Assembly (NCBI GenBank): GCA_031283575.1
Contig: JAITBL010000130.1
Coordinates: 1-35,454, forward strand
Source: Treponema sp.
GTDB lineage: Bacteria > Spirochaetota > Spirochaetia > Treponematales > Breznakiellaceae
Direction: 5' to 3'
Length of the DNA: 35,454 nt
Shown here: positions 9,472 to 18,023 of the stretch, in pieces
Layout: every line of letters starts with the position of its first letter
How positions within the stretch are numbered: position 1 is the first letter of the stretch
Notes under the pieces: generated by a model
Told to the model about the DNA's origin: nothing
The model's input: only the letters and a program-made list of their open reading frames with translations
Database searches by the model: none
Program-made: the position numbers and the translations under genes

Positions 9472-9532
9472 GACACATTGTCCGCTTCTTCGGCGTCATG
9501 CGCAAATAACCATTGTCGCAATGTGTCGCCAA
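9472..9532 (-). promoter_or_regulatory. Promoter and operator-like palindromes of the XRE gene
   Basis: On the minus strand TTGGCG (9532-9527) and TTATTT (9509-9504) are 17 bases apart. CATTG-TCG-CAATG (9511-9523) sits in the spacer. The longer inverted pair GACACATTG (9472-9480) and CAATGTGTC (9519-9527) brackets the promoter and the start codon. Together these form a plausible repressor site. Confidence 0.5.
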
Positions 9533-9573
9533 TAGCCGTACCGGATGTGTTGTTAAATCGTTACAGCGCGGGA

Positions 9574-10593
9574 TCAGGATTCCGTATGGGTGAATTTACG
9601 GCTCTGCACCAGATCGCGGCCCTCAAAATTGCCCGCGTTGACAAAATCGCCCATCAATCGGGGGAGTATGGTAACATGAGGGGTTTCGCCCGAAATGGTA
9701 AGCCGCCCCGGCTCCGCCTTTTTTGAGCCCAGGTGAAAAATAAAGTTGACCGCGTCGGAAACTACCGTGCCCGTTTTGCCCGGCGGCAGGTAGGTGATTG
9801 CGCCAAAATGAAGGGCAAACACAAAGTTTGCCTGAATGTTCAGCCCCAGGGTTTCCAGCGATACCAGCGGAGCGGCGAGCAGCATGCGCAGGCAGGAAAC
9901 AACCGCGGCGTTGGCGCAGTTTTCGCGCGGCGGGATGATAAAAAGGCAATCCTTGCCCGTATCCATCCAGAGCAGCGCTTCGGTATCCTGAAGATTCCGG
10001 TTAAGGTAGGCAAGGAGGCGCTTGTAGAGCTGATTATAGGCCGCTTCGCCAAAACGGGATTGCAGCGATGTCTTGCCCTGGAACGAAACATAGAGCAGGT
10101 AGACGTTTACTTTGGAGCCGGAAGCAACCGTTTTCCAGCCCGCAAAGGCGGTCGTATTGAGTTTGATCGTTTGCCCAAAACTTTTAGGCGCGGCCGCCGC
10201 ATCGTTTTTTTGTTCCGGACCGCCGCCGCCGTTTGCGGCGAGTTTCCAGCCGGCGGCGGTCTGGTAACGTTTGCTGCCCGCGTTCTTGAGCGCGGCGGGT
10301 CCGATATAATCGGCCGCGCCTTCAAAAAACCAGACGGCGGGATCCTTGCAGGAACCTTTAAGATCAATGATGCCCCAGGGCGCGTCCTTGCAGCGCCTTT
10401 TAAGCAGCGCCGCCGCTTTTTTTAGATCCGCGGCGGTATAGCCGATTATATCAAGGTAAGTCAGATCGTCCGCCCGGGGAGCGTGCCTGCCCAAAGCGGC
10501 GGCGGAAAGATATTCCGGCGCGGCCGCTTCTTTTTTACCGTGCAGGGCCGTCTTGACGGCCGCCTCTTTTTTGGAAAAGATGTAGACTGTCAT
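9574..10593 (-). CDS. Degenerate class III cyclase-like protein with receiver-like N-terminus
   Basis: No named family is obvious. Residues about 160-305 follow the class III nucleotide cyclase pattern: VNVYLLYVSFQGKT matches the first metal-binding strand, LWMDTGKDCLFII the second, and FALHFGAITY followed by TVVSDAVNFIFHL the substrate and transition-state region. The first metal Asp is replaced by Ser170; an Asp remains at 215. Thr276 and Asn283 fit the substrate-specifying and transition-state positions, but the Arg position is His287. Residues 1-105 resemble a degenerate response-regulator receiver (ADYIGPAAL near its end). The start at 10593 has AGGAG about 8 bases upstream. It overlaps the upstream cyclase-like gene by ATGA, so the two products are made together. 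It may be the non-metal half of a heterodimer or a pseudoenzyme. Confidence 0.6.
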   Translation of the reverse strand: MTVYIFSKKEAAVKTALHGKKEAAAPEYLSAAALGRHAPRADDLTYLDIIGYTAADLKKAAALLKRRCKDAPWGIIDLKGSCKDPAVWFFEGAADYIGPAALKNAGSKRYQTAAGWKLAANGGGGPEQKNDAAAAPKSFGQTIKLNTTAFAGWKTVASGSKVNVYLLYVSFQGKTSLQSRFGEAAYNQLYKRLLAYLNRNLQDTEALLWMDTGKDCLFIIPPRENCANAAVVSCLRMLLAAPLVSLETLGLNIQANFVFALHFGAITYLPPGKTGTVVSDAVNFIFHLGSKKAEPGRLTISGETPHVTILPRLMGDFVNAGNFEGRDLVQSRKFTHTES

Positions 10594-11516
10594 AACTTCT
10601 CCTGCTTTACCTGATAACAACGGAATTTGCCCGCGGCCGAATTTTGTTCTTTCCCGAAAATATTGAGTATTCCCTGATCCAGGTTAACCGCGAGCGTGTT
10701 TGATACCACGAGGGAATTGGGAATGGCGGCTTTTCCTTCCAGGGCAATCGCTTTTTTTACCGTCTCGTTCTTTAAGCACTCCGCTTCGCTTTCGGAGTAC
10801 TGCACCGGCCCGGAATGCGCCGCAAGACGCAGTTTGATTTCGGAATTAAGGGGGTTTGAGATTTTATTGTAAAGAAAGATTTCGTTGATAATTTCGATTC
10901 CGGCAAAGACGGCCATACGCGCCGCGTTTCCCACCATAAAAGCGCCCAGAGCGCCGTCCCCCTCCCAGGACCAGAGCCTGCCCAGACGGGAGACGACCGA
11001 CCTGGTTACCAGCGTGCGCAGATCGCCATAGGCGCGGTTAATCAGCTCGCCCGGATTTTCCTTGACCAGAATTGAGTTCCCGGCAATGTCAAGGCGCAGC
11101 GTCACTATCTGCCTTTCATCGCCTTCGGACAGGCGGCCCCAGTTACGGCTTATCCGCTCGGCCTGGTTTTCAAAAAATTGTCCCGTGGTTTTGTCAAAGG
11201 TATAGCCCGCCTGGGTTATGTCGCCGATCACGTCGTCAAGGCCGCGCAAATCATAGCGGCGTCCCATATAGCCCTTGCTGTTGATTTGAATCAGGCGTTC
11301 GACAAAATCGATATAGCTGCCGTCCCGTATCAGATCGGTTACAATGCGGTTAGCCGCATCCTGGTTGGCGATGGGCTGTCCTTCATGGTAGCCGCTCTGT
11401 TTATAGATGTCATAGCGGGGGTTCACCATTTGGACGAAACGTATCATGTCGGCAACCGAAAGGGAGCTGTACAAACATTTACGGCAAAAGCGCGAAGAAA
11501 ATCCTTTGCTTTTCAT
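10590..11516 (-). CDS. Divergent class III nucleotide cyclase-like protein
   Basis: Residues about 135-280 show a cyclase homology domain: IVTLRLDIAGNS with metal Asp143, LWSWEGDGALGAF with metal Asp187, and IKLRLAAHSGPV as the central strand. In the following segment (KNETVKKAIALEG) the catalytic Asn and Arg are Lys and Ala. So both metal ligands are kept and the transition-state residues are lost. The first 130 residues are unrecognised; two cysteines lie near the start (CRKC). The ATG at 11516 is a choice: no strong ribosome site is visible, and a longer frame reaches 11630 but would overlap the divergent aminopeptidase gene. The stop overlaps the next start as ATGA. Confidence 0.6.
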   Translation of the reverse strand: MKSKGFSSRFCRKCLYSSLSVADMIRFVQMVNPRYDIYKQSGYHEGQPIANQDAANRIVTDLIRDGSYIDFVERLIQINSKGYMGRRYDLRGLDDVIGDITQAGYTFDKTTGQFFENQAERISRNWGRLSEGDERQIVTLRLDIAGNSILVKENPGELINRAYGDLRTLVTRSVVSRLGRLWSWEGDGALGAFMVGNAARMAVFAGIEIINEIFLYNKISNPLNSEIKLRLAAHSGPVQYSESEAECLKNETVKKAIALEGKAAIPNSLVVSNTLAVNLDQGILNIFGKEQNSAAGKFRCYQVKQEKL

Positions 11517-11563
11517 ATCTGTGCAGTTTACTACAAATGATTTTTGATTTAAAGTAGCAGGCA

Positions 11564-12712
11564 ATGACTCCCCGTTCCGAAAGGCGGGCCCCTGGCTATC
11601 AAACCCCGCCGCGAATGAAGTGGGAAGCAACAGGGGCTTTGCCGCTGCTTACCGGCGTACTGCCCCCGCTGGCCGCCGTGGTAATTCTTGTTCTGGCGGC
11701 GCTGTTTTTTTCCGGCTGTTATACCGTCAAGCAGGGAACGATCCTGCTGGGGTATCTGGGCAGGGCGACGCCGCTGGAAGAACTGGCGCAAAACCCTGAT
11801 ACCGGCGACGAGGCGGAAAAAAACCGGCTTTTCGCCGCGCGGGCGCTGGATATACGGGCGTTTGCCATGGACGAGCTGGGTTTACAAAAGAGTAAAAACT
11901 ATACGCGGTATGTAAGTCTTGACCGCGATTACCTTGCCGTAGTGGTTTCGGCCTGCGCCGCCGATTCGTTTAGCACGCGGCTTTGGCATTACCCCGTGGT
12001 GGGCGCGCTTCCCTACAAGGGCTTTTTTGATCCTGCCGACGCCCGCAAGGAAGCGGCGCGTCTTTCGGCGGACGGTCTGGACGTATGGGTGCGCGGCGTG
12101 GACGCCTTCAGCACCCTGGGCTGGTTTAAAGATCCCCTCTATTCGTATATGCGGGAATACCCCGTGTACGCCCTTGCCGATCTGATCATTCACGAACTGC
12201 TCCACGCCACCGTTTTTATCAAGGGACAGCCGGCCTTTAACGAGCAGCTTGCCGAATATGCGGGCTCCGAGGGCGCGCGCCTCTACACGCTTTCACGTTT
12301 TGGCGAAAATTCCCCCGAATACCGCCGGCTCCTTTCCGGCAGGCACGACGCCGCGGCCTTTGCCGCTTTTCTCCGCGGCCTCAGCGCCGAGCTGGACGGC
12401 CTGTACGGCAAGACAACCCTTGACCGCGGCGCAAAGATCGCCGAAAAGGAGCGGATCATAAGCGCCGCCAAAACGCGCTTTGCCGCGGAATATGACGGGC
12501 GTTTTGAAAACGACGCCTACCGCTTTTTTTCAGACTTGCCGGTAAACAACGCCTATCTTGACCTTTACCGCCTCTATGAAGCGGATACTTTTTTTGCGGA
12601 CCTGGCGGCGGAAACCGGCGCCGGCCTTTCCGAGTTCATAGCCGCCGCCAAACTCGTTACCGGTAAAAATCCCCGGCAGGAGCTGCGCGAGCGCCTTGGA
12701 ATTGTACCTTAA
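11564..12712 (+). CDS. Predicted aminopeptidase lipoprotein (PF10023-like)
   Basis: A hydrophobic segment (about residues 32-50) ends in the lipobox LFFSGC, with Cys52 as lipidation site, so the protein is membrane-anchored. The zinc-protease motif is His210-Glu211-Leu-Leu-His214 (IIHELLHAT), with a likely third ligand in FNEQLAEYAGSEGA (Glu227 or Glu231). This matches the putative aminopeptidase family (COG4324) that I know from Gram-negative bacteria, and 382 residues is near its usual length. The ATG at 11564 has AGCAGG ahead of it; a later ATG at 11615 has no ribosome site. The gene is divergent from the cyclase-like pair with only 47 bp between, so the two promoters must overlap. Confidence 0.82.
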   Translation: MTPRSERRAPGYQTPPRMKWEATGALPLLTGVLPPLAAVVILVLAALFFSGCYTVKQGTILLGYLGRATPLEELAQNPDTGDEAEKNRLFAARALDIRAFAMDELGLQKSKNYTRYVSLDRDYLAVVVSACAADSFSTRLWHYPVVGALPYKGFFDPADARKEAARLSADGLDVWVRGVDAFSTLGWFKDPLYSYMREYPVYALADLIIHELLHATVFIKGQPAFNEQLAEYAGSEGARLYTLSRFGENSPEYRRLLSGRHDAAAFAAFLRGLSAELDGLYGKTTLDRGAKIAEKERIISAAKTRFAAEYDGRFENDAYRFFSDLPVNNAYLDLYRLYEADTFFADLAAETGAGLSEFIAAAKLVTGKNPRQELRERLGIVP

Positions 12713-12799
12713 CTTTCGCGATAGACGCGGGTTATTCGAAAGTCTGGTTTAATACCGCGCGGCTTGCCGCGCGGAGGCCCATTCGCCGGCACTTTCCGC
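12713..12799. other. Gap ahead of the flaB promoter with a GC hairpin
   Basis: Two copies of CCGCGCGG (12755-12762 and 12767-12774) form a perfect 8-bp hairpin with loop CTTG. No T tract follows, so it is a weak terminator candidate for the aminopeptidase gene. Nothing else is seen here. Confidence 0.4.
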
Positions 12800-12826
12800 T
12801 AAAGCATTTCCCCCAAATTCCGACAT
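12800..12826 (+). promoter_or_regulatory. Sigma-28 (FliA)-like promoter of flaB
   Basis: TAAA (12800-12803) is followed after exactly 15 bases by TCCGACAT (12819-12826), close to the sigma-28 consensus TAAA-N15-GCCGATAA. Spirochaete flaB genes are commonly FliA-controlled, which supports the call. Transcription would start near 12833. Confidence 0.6.
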
Positions 12827-12832
12827 TAAGAA

Positions 12833-13099
12833 AGAACCGTACTAAATGAAAACCGCGCCCGTTGGGCCTCCGGTGTTCGTGATGTCCGGGTATCCTCACC
12901 CTTCCGGGGACGGGTGGGTCGAGGGTTCAGCGTTTTGCCTGATAAAGCAGAACGCACAAGGCACAGGGCGTAAGTCCCATCAACTAAAGATCCTCGTTTG
13001 GGGGTCCGCAGTTATTACGTGTTTTACGGCAAGGATGCCGCGGTTTCCGGTCCGTCATAGGGACGGCAGGAAACCGAAAATACCAAAGGAGTGTATTGT
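12833..13099 (+). promoter_or_regulatory. Long structured 5' leader of flaB
   Basis: About 265 bases lie between the predicted start site and the flaB ATG. Visible hairpins are GCCC/GGGC (12857-12867), CACCC/GGGTG (12897-12916), CGTTTTGC/GCAGAACG (12931-12954) and CGGTTTCC/GGAAACCG (13041-13076), the last with an inner CCGTC/GACGG stem. It ends at the ribosome site AAAGGAG (13085-13091). The 85-codon frame within it (12846-13103) shows no protein character. The leader could regulate translation, for example by an RNA-binding protein at GGA motifs; I matched no known riboswitch. Confidence 0.4.
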
Positions 13100-13960
13100 A
13101 TGATAATCAACCACAACCTCAGTGCAATGTTTGCCGACAGATCCCTCAAAGTTACCCAGGTCTCCCTGGACAATTACATGGAGAAACTGTCGAGCGGCTT
13201 GCGTATCAACCGCGCCGGTGATGATGCTTCTGGACTTGCTGTTTCCGAAAAGCTTCGCAGTCAGATCCGCGGCCTGAATCAGGCGTCAGTGAACGCCCAG
13301 AACGGTATTTCGTTTATTCAGGTAACGGAAGGGTATCTCCAGGAAACCCAGGACATCATGCAGCGCATGCGTGAGTTGGCGGTGCAGTCTTCGAACGGTA
13401 TTTATTCCGCCGAAGACCGGATGTACATCCAGGTCGAAGTTTCACAGCTTGTCGACGAAGTGGACCGGATTGCATCCCACGCCCAGTTCAACGGCATGAA
13501 TCTGCTGACCGGCCGTTTTGGCCGTCTTATCGGCGAAAATGTGGTTACCGCCTCTATGTGGCTCCATATCGGCGCCAACATGGATCAGCGGGAACAGGTT
13601 TATATCAACACCATGACAGCGAAGGCCCTTGGGGTCCGCAATGTCGGTGATGAATCGATTATTTCGCTGTCCAGCCCGGACAACGCCAACCGTGCCATTG
13701 GAACCCTTGATGAAGCGCTGAAGAAGATCAACAAACAAAGAGCTGATCTCGGCGCCTACCAGAACCGCCTGGAACACGCTGTCCGCGGCTTGGACATCGG
13801 AGCCGAAAATATGCAGGCTTCCGAATCCCGCATCCGCGATACCAACATGGCTAACGAGATGGTGTCCTTTGTGACTCACCAGATCCTCAACCAGGCCGGT
13901 ACCGCCATGCTTGCTCAGGCCAATCAGAAAGGACAGACTATTCTTCAGCTTTTGCAATAG
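13100..13960 (+). CDS. flaB: Periplasmic flagellar core flagellin FlaB
   Basis: This 286-residue protein forms the core of the periplasmic flagellar filament. The N-terminal D0/D1 region is classic ([48 protein letters not shown]), as is the C-terminal helix ([20 protein letters not shown], then the leucine/glutamine-rich tail). The variable middle is very short, as in spirochaete FlaB proteins, where the filament lies in the periplasm. Export is by the flagellar type III system, so no signal peptide is expected. The start has an AAAGGAG ribosome site; a GTG three codons upstream is less likely. It is monocistronic, bounded by the sigma-28-like promoter and a strong terminator. Confidence 0.97.
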   Translation: MIINHNLSAMFADRSLKVTQVSLDNYMEKLSSGLRINRAGDDASGLAVSEKLRSQIRGLNQASVNAQNGISFIQVTEGYLQETQDIMQRMRELAVQSSNGIYSAEDRMYIQVEVSQLVDEVDRIASHAQFNGMNLLTGRFGRLIGENVVTASMWLHIGANMDQREQVYINTMTAKALGVRNVGDESIISLSSPDNANRAIGTLDEALKKINKQRADLGAYQNRLEHAVRGLDIGAENMQASESRIRDTNMANEMVSFVTHQILNQAGTAMLAQANQKGQTILQLLQ

Positions 13961-13982
13961 CAAAAGACGTACTCGGGAAGGC

Positions 13983-14020
13983 GCCGTTCCGGTTACAGCC
14001 GGAACGGCTTCTTTTTTTTC
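13983..14020 (+). terminator. Rho-independent terminator of flaB
   Basis: GCCGTTCCGG (13983-13992) and CCGGAACGGC (13999-14008) form a perfect 10-bp stem with a 6-base loop, followed by TTC and a run of eight T's. Confidence 0.93.
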
Positions 14021-14038
14021 GATGGCGTTCGTATCCGC

Positions 14039-14067
14039 TTGTTTTTATCGTTATCAGGGTGTATACT
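14039..14067 (+). promoter_or_regulatory. Sigma-70 promoter of the six-gene operon
   Basis: TTGTTT (14039-14044) and TATACT (14062-14067) are separated by 17 bases, just after the flaB terminator. It is the only clear promoter before the terminator at 23884. Confidence 0.7.
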
Positions 14068-14113
14068 GAATAGGGTTGATTTTACGGCCCCGGCAACAAG
14101 GGGGTGTTGGATT

Positions 14114-15235
14114 TTGACAGGTCTAACTTATCATGCCGATAAAAAACCGCGCGTTTGTATTCTGTGCGGCGGTAAATCTCCGGAACATGAAGTTTCCCTT
14201 TGTTCAGCAATGAATGTGATAAAGGTTCTTGATCGGGGAAAATTCGATTATTTTCTGGTTGGAATTGATAAGTCCGGCAGGTGGTTTTACTGTCCAGGTG
14301 ATTTAGAGGGCAAATTTATTACCAATACCGATACTACGCTCAAACTTGATACCCCCTCGTTCCGGCAGGTAACGTTCACCGGTCCAACAGGCGGCGCGCT
14401 TGTCAATATAGAAAACGGCGAAACAGTAGACCATTGCGATGTTGTTTTTACGGTCCTGCATGGAATCAACGGCGAAGACGGTACGGTACAGGGTTTGTTG
14501 ACATTGGCGGGTGTGCCTTATACCGGCGGCGGTATACTTGGTTCCGCGCTGGGTATGGATAAGGATATGCAAAAGCGCGTACTGCGCGACGCGGGTATTC
14601 CTGTCACAAAAAGCATCACCCTGTATTCGTATGGCGCCATACCGGATTTTGAAACCGCCGCGGGGGAATTGGGCTGTCCCCTGATCAGTAAACCGGCCTG
14701 TTCCGGTTCGTCTATAGGGGTTCGTAAAATACAAAATAAAAGCGAATACGCGGACGCTGTACGCGAGGCTTTCTCTTACGCGCCAAAGATATTACTGGAA
14801 GAATTTATCAGGGGACGCGAAGTCGAGTGTTATGTGCTTGGGAATGAAAACCCGAAAGCTTTTTCCCCGGGCGAAGTTGATATGCGGGGCGATCTCTATT
14901 CTTATGAGGCAAAATATCAGCGGGCGGCAAGATGGGGTATTATCTATCCGGCAAAAACCGGTGAAAAAACAAAAGCAGAAATTATGCGGCTTGCGGAAAA
15001 AACTTTTACTGTTCTTGAAGGATCGGGATTTGCCAGGGTCGATTTTTTCTTAAAAGAGGATGATTCCATTTTGGTAAACGAAATAAACACCATTCCCGGA
15101 TTTACCTTCCTTCGTTCTTTCCCCAAAGAGTGGGAGGATGCGGGGTTTTCTTGCAGCAGTATTATCACCTGTATTATAGAACTGGCTGTTAACCGGTATA
15201 TTATGTATACAAAAATCAAGACTTGTTTTAAATGA
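14114..15235 (+). CDS. ddl: D-alanine--D-alanine ligase-like ATP-grasp enzyme
   Basis: The family joins two D-amino acids with ATP to make the peptidoglycan terminus. All Ddl signatures are present: GGKSPEHEVSL (substrate Glu), VLHGINGEDGTVQG, the GSSIGV phosphate loop, EEFIRGREVECYVLG, the lid YSYEAKY, and the Mg site RVDFF...LVNEINTIPG. The 373 residues are normal. The TTG start at 14114 is chosen because AAGGGGG lies about 9 bases upstream; an earlier in-frame TTG at 14039 is part of the promoter. It is first in an operon with a receptor cyclase, three MprF/DUF2156-like transferases and a transporter, so it could be a specialised ligase (dipeptide or depsipeptide maker) rather than the housekeeping Ddl. 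That last point is inference. Confidence 0.9.
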   Translation: MTGLTYHADKKPRVCILCGGKSPEHEVSLCSAMNVIKVLDRGKFDYFLVGIDKSGRWFYCPGDLEGKFITNTDTTLKLDTPSFRQVTFTGPTGGALVNIENGETVDHCDVVFTVLHGINGEDGTVQGLLTLAGVPYTGGGILGSALGMDKDMQKRVLRDAGIPVTKSITLYSYGAIPDFETAAGELGCPLISKPACSGSSIGVRKIQNKSEYADAVREAFSYAPKILLEEFIRGREVECYVLGNENPKAFSPGEVDMRGDLYSYEAKYQRAARWGIIYPAKTGEKTKAEIMRLAEKTFTVLEGSGFARVDFFLKEDDSILVNEINTIPGFTFLRSFPKEWEDAGFSCSSIITCIIELAVNRYIMYTKIKTCFK

Positions 15236-15258
15236 AACAGGGAGGCGGCGGGATAATT

Positions 15259-18015
15259 ATGGGATCAAAAAGGTCTTATGTCATTTGGTTTATCATCTGC
15301 ACCGTGATCTGTGTAAGCACCGCTCTTGTGTGCGTATTCAACTGGAAACTGCTCAAACGGCCGGTATTCCAGAAGACCATTGAACTTGAATCGCCCCGTC
15401 TGGCAAAGTACCAGGCCGATGGAAATATTTACATCATTGACGCGGGTTTGTACCGTCTGATCTGTATGGCCCCGGACGGTAAAACAAAATGGACTGTTAC
15501 GACGGAACGCCTTGAGCAGTATGTCAAATTTATCGATCTTGCCGCCGATGAACGGGGAAATGTCTATGTATGCTGCAAAGAATTTGAAGGCGACGCTTAC
15601 CTGACCAAACGCGATTTTATCCGCCAGTACGACAGCAGGGGAAAATTTGTACGGGATATTTTGGTTGTCGATTATACCGATGACTCGGAAGACAGGCCGC
15701 ACGTTTTCCCCCAATTCAGTTCTTTTAATTATGACAATGGCGTTTTGTCTTTTATCCGTACGATGGAAAGCAAGGTAATTCTTTACCGTTTTGACACCTT
15801 TCGCAACGCGCTTGATCAAAAAGTATTTTATCCCGGAATGGGCGGTTATGCCGTTGCCCGTGTGGCAATGAAAGATTTTAATAATTTTGCCTACACAACC
15901 CGCAGTGGTGATATTTACGAAGTGGTAGACGGCGCTCCTTCTGCCCTGAGGGTTTCGTTTAACTGGACAGAAAAGGACGGCGGTATTATGCCGTGGTTTT
16001 TGCATTATGAAGGGGATAGTCTTATTTTTTGGGACATGGCAAGCGGGCAGCTGTTTCGTATCAACAGTAATAATCAACCCGTCCCCGTTCTGCCCGCTGA
16101 TTTTTTTGAATCGCTTTCCAGCAAGGGGCAGGCGCCGGGCTACGCTGTTTTTGGTTCCTACGGCGATTATTATGCCGGTGTATTTGGCGACTATGCGTGG
16201 TTTTATAACGCCAAAGAATTTGTAACATGGCCCAAAGGCCTGGAGCTGCCGCCAAGGGAGCGGATTTTTATCGCCACGGTGCAGGTTCTTTTTGCGGCGG
16301 CGGCTATTTCTTTTTTTGTCAGCTGTTTTATCCTTGTTGTCTTTATGTTTGACCGTTATGTGTCGTTATTTGTAAAGCAGACAGTAATAATTATTCCGAT
16401 TGTGATTATTGGTTTTTTTGTTTTATATCGAACTACGTTTGACGCCATGTCTGAACGTATTAAAACCCAGATTTTTCATGAACTTAGCATGGTGGCCAAT
16501 CTCGCCGCCAAACAGATCAGCGGCGATGATCTGGAAGAACTTACCAGCACTAAAGATTATCAAAGTGATGCCTATAAAAAACTTTCCACAGCCATGAAGG
16601 ATATAGTGGCTGATAACAAGGAAGTGTGGGGCAGATCATTTTATGCGGGAATCATGAAGGGCGTACGCGCCTGGCGCTGGATTTGTGTATCTGACGATGA
16701 ATTTAATCTGTTCCGCCCGACAGCTGTGGTCAATTTGAGCGATGAGGAATTGGATTTTTATAATGCGGGGGGCATTGATTCCGGCATTGCAGAAACAAAT
16801 GAAGGTTTATGGGCTTATGCCAGTAACGCCCTTTTTAAGAGTGATGGTGAAATAGCGGGATTTTTTGAAATCGGTATTGATTTGAACGGTTATGAAAAGA
16901 GCAATATAGAGCAAAGCAGAAAAACCGTAATTATTGCGGCGCTTGTTTGTGTCGTTATTCTTTTGGTTTTAATTGTCATACTGGCAATGATTATTAGGCA
17001 GCTTTCCACCGTGGCAAGCGTGTTGAAGAGAATCGGTTCGGGAGATTATTCCGCCCGTGTACATTATAAGGCCAGGGATGAACTGGGCACGGTAAGTTAC
17101 GGCTTTAACAGTATGGCGGCAGAACTCGAAAAACAGATAGGCCATATTACCGAAATAAACGCTTCGACAGTACGTTTTGTACCGGTTCAATTTATGGAAT
17201 ATTTAAAGGTGCCGGATATAACACAGCTAAAGCTGGGCGCAAGCGTTCAACATAATTTTACGATATTGTTTTTTGACATACGTTCTTTTTCGATTCATTC
17301 GGAGTTAATGAGCGTAAGCGAAACCTTTAAATTCATCAACAATATTCTGGGAGTTTCCGGCCCTGTTATACGAAAATACAACGGTTTTGTTGATAAATAC
17401 ATGGGTGACGCGGCAATGGCCCTGTTTCCCTTTGCCGTAGACGCGGTTAAAGCCGGTATCGAAATTTATCAGGAAGTCGTGCTTTCCGCGAACGCCAAAG
17501 TAAAGATGGGGCTGGACGGCGTTAATATAGGCGTCGGTCTCCATACGGGGCCTGTCTACCTTGGTATCATCGGCGAAAATGAGCGGCTTTCCGGCTCGGT
17601 CATTTCAAACAATGTAAATCTTGCTTCGCGTATAGAATCGCTTACCAAACAGGTAAAATCCGGCATGTTGATAACCAGCGCTACCTTTAACAGAATTCCG
17701 GACGAAGAACGTAATTTTAGCTACCGCTTTATTGGCATGATAAAAGTCGCCGGCGTCAACGAAATTACCGGTGTCTTTGACATACTGGACGCGCTGCCGA
17801 AAAAAGTACGTCAGCGGCGGCTTAAGACAAAGCTTGTGTTTGAATCGGGCGTCAGGCTGTATCATACCAAAAACTACAAAAAAGCCGAAGCGCGTTTTAT
17901 TAAAACCCTGGAAGCCGACCCTGACGATCTGTGCGCGTCAATTTGTCTTGAAGAAACCAGGGCGCGTATAAAAAATCCGGATCTTCCCAGTGTGTTTGTG
18001 TTTGACAGGAAATAG
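15259..18015 (+). CDS. Receptor adenylate/guanylate cyclase with propeller-like sensor, HAMP and class III cyclase domain
   Basis: In order: a membrane segment (about residues 8-28), about 290 residues of repeated beta-strand units resembling a propeller (GNIYIIDAG, GNVYVCC, YDSRGKFV), two membrane segments (about 335-395), an extracytoplasmic region of about 160 residues, another membrane helix (about 562-584), HAMP (about 588-640), and a catalytic domain (about 660-850). The metal Asp residues are Asp673 (FFDIRSF) and Asp717 (KYMGDAAMALF); Asn and Arg are present in VNLASRIE. The position that fixes adenine (Asp/Thr) looks like Ser. A TPR-like helical tail ends the protein. The start at 15259 follows GGAGG/GGCGGG; an ATG at 15232 overlaps the ddl stop but has no ribosome site. 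Its sensor half is homologous to that of the MFS protein at 20892. Confidence 0.85.
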   Translation: MGSKRSYVIWFIICTVICVSTALVCVFNWKLLKRPVFQKTIELESPRLAKYQADGNIYIIDAGLYRLICMAPDGKTKWTVTTERLEQYVKFIDLAADERGNVYVCCKEFEGDAYLTKRDFIRQYDSRGKFVRDILVVDYTDDSEDRPHVFPQFSSFNYDNGVLSFIRTMESKVILYRFDTFRNALDQKVFYPGMGGYAVARVAMKDFNNFAYTTRSGDIYEVVDGAPSALRVSFNWTEKDGGIMPWFLHYEGDSLIFWDMASGQLFRINSNNQPVPVLPADFFESLSSKGQAPGYAVFGSYGDYYAGVFGDYAWFYNAKEFVTWPKGLELPPRERIFIATVQVLFAAAAISFFVSCFILVVFMFDRYVSLFVKQTVIIIPIVIIGFFVLYRTTFDAMSERIKTQIFHELSMVANLAAKQISGDDLEELTSTKDYQSDAYKKLSTAMKDIVADNKEVWGRSFYAGIMKGVRAWRWICVSDDEFNLFRPTAVVNLSDEELDFYNAGGIDSGIAETNEGLWAYASNALFKSDGEIAGFFEIGIDLNGYEKSNIEQSRKTVIIAALVCVVILLVLIVILAMIIRQLSTVASVLKRIGSGDYSARVHYKARDELGTVSYGFNSMAAELEKQIGHITEINASTVRFVPVQFMEYLKVPDITQLKLGASVQHNFTILFFDIRSFSIHSELMSVSETFKFINNILGVSGPVIRKYNGFVDKYMGDAAMALFPFAVDAVKAGIEIYQEVVLSANAKVKMGLDGVNIGVGLHTGPVYLGIIGENERLSGSVISNNVNLASRIESLTKQVKSGMLITSATFNRIPDEERNFSYRFIGMIKVAGVNEITGVFDILDALPKKVRQRRLKTKLVFESGVRLYHTKNYKKAEARFIKTLEADPDDLCASICLEETRARIKNPDLPSVFVFDRK

Positions 18016-18023
18016 GACGGTAA

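Noticed and set aside
12933-13040. Cyclic-di-GMP (GEMM) riboswitch in the flaB leader
   Set aside because: A GCACA.GGC-like piece recalls the motif, but the second stem, tetraloop and receptor are not in the right places.
12846-13103. 85-codon frame in the flaB leader
   Set aside because: It has no ribosome site or family likeness, runs through the hairpins and overlaps the flaB start; the region is better read as an untranslated leader.
14039-14113. Upstream TTG start for the Ddl-like gene
   Set aside because: The TTG is the -35 box of a well-spaced promoter, and the codons lie before the predicted transcription start; TTG 14114 has a good ribosome site.
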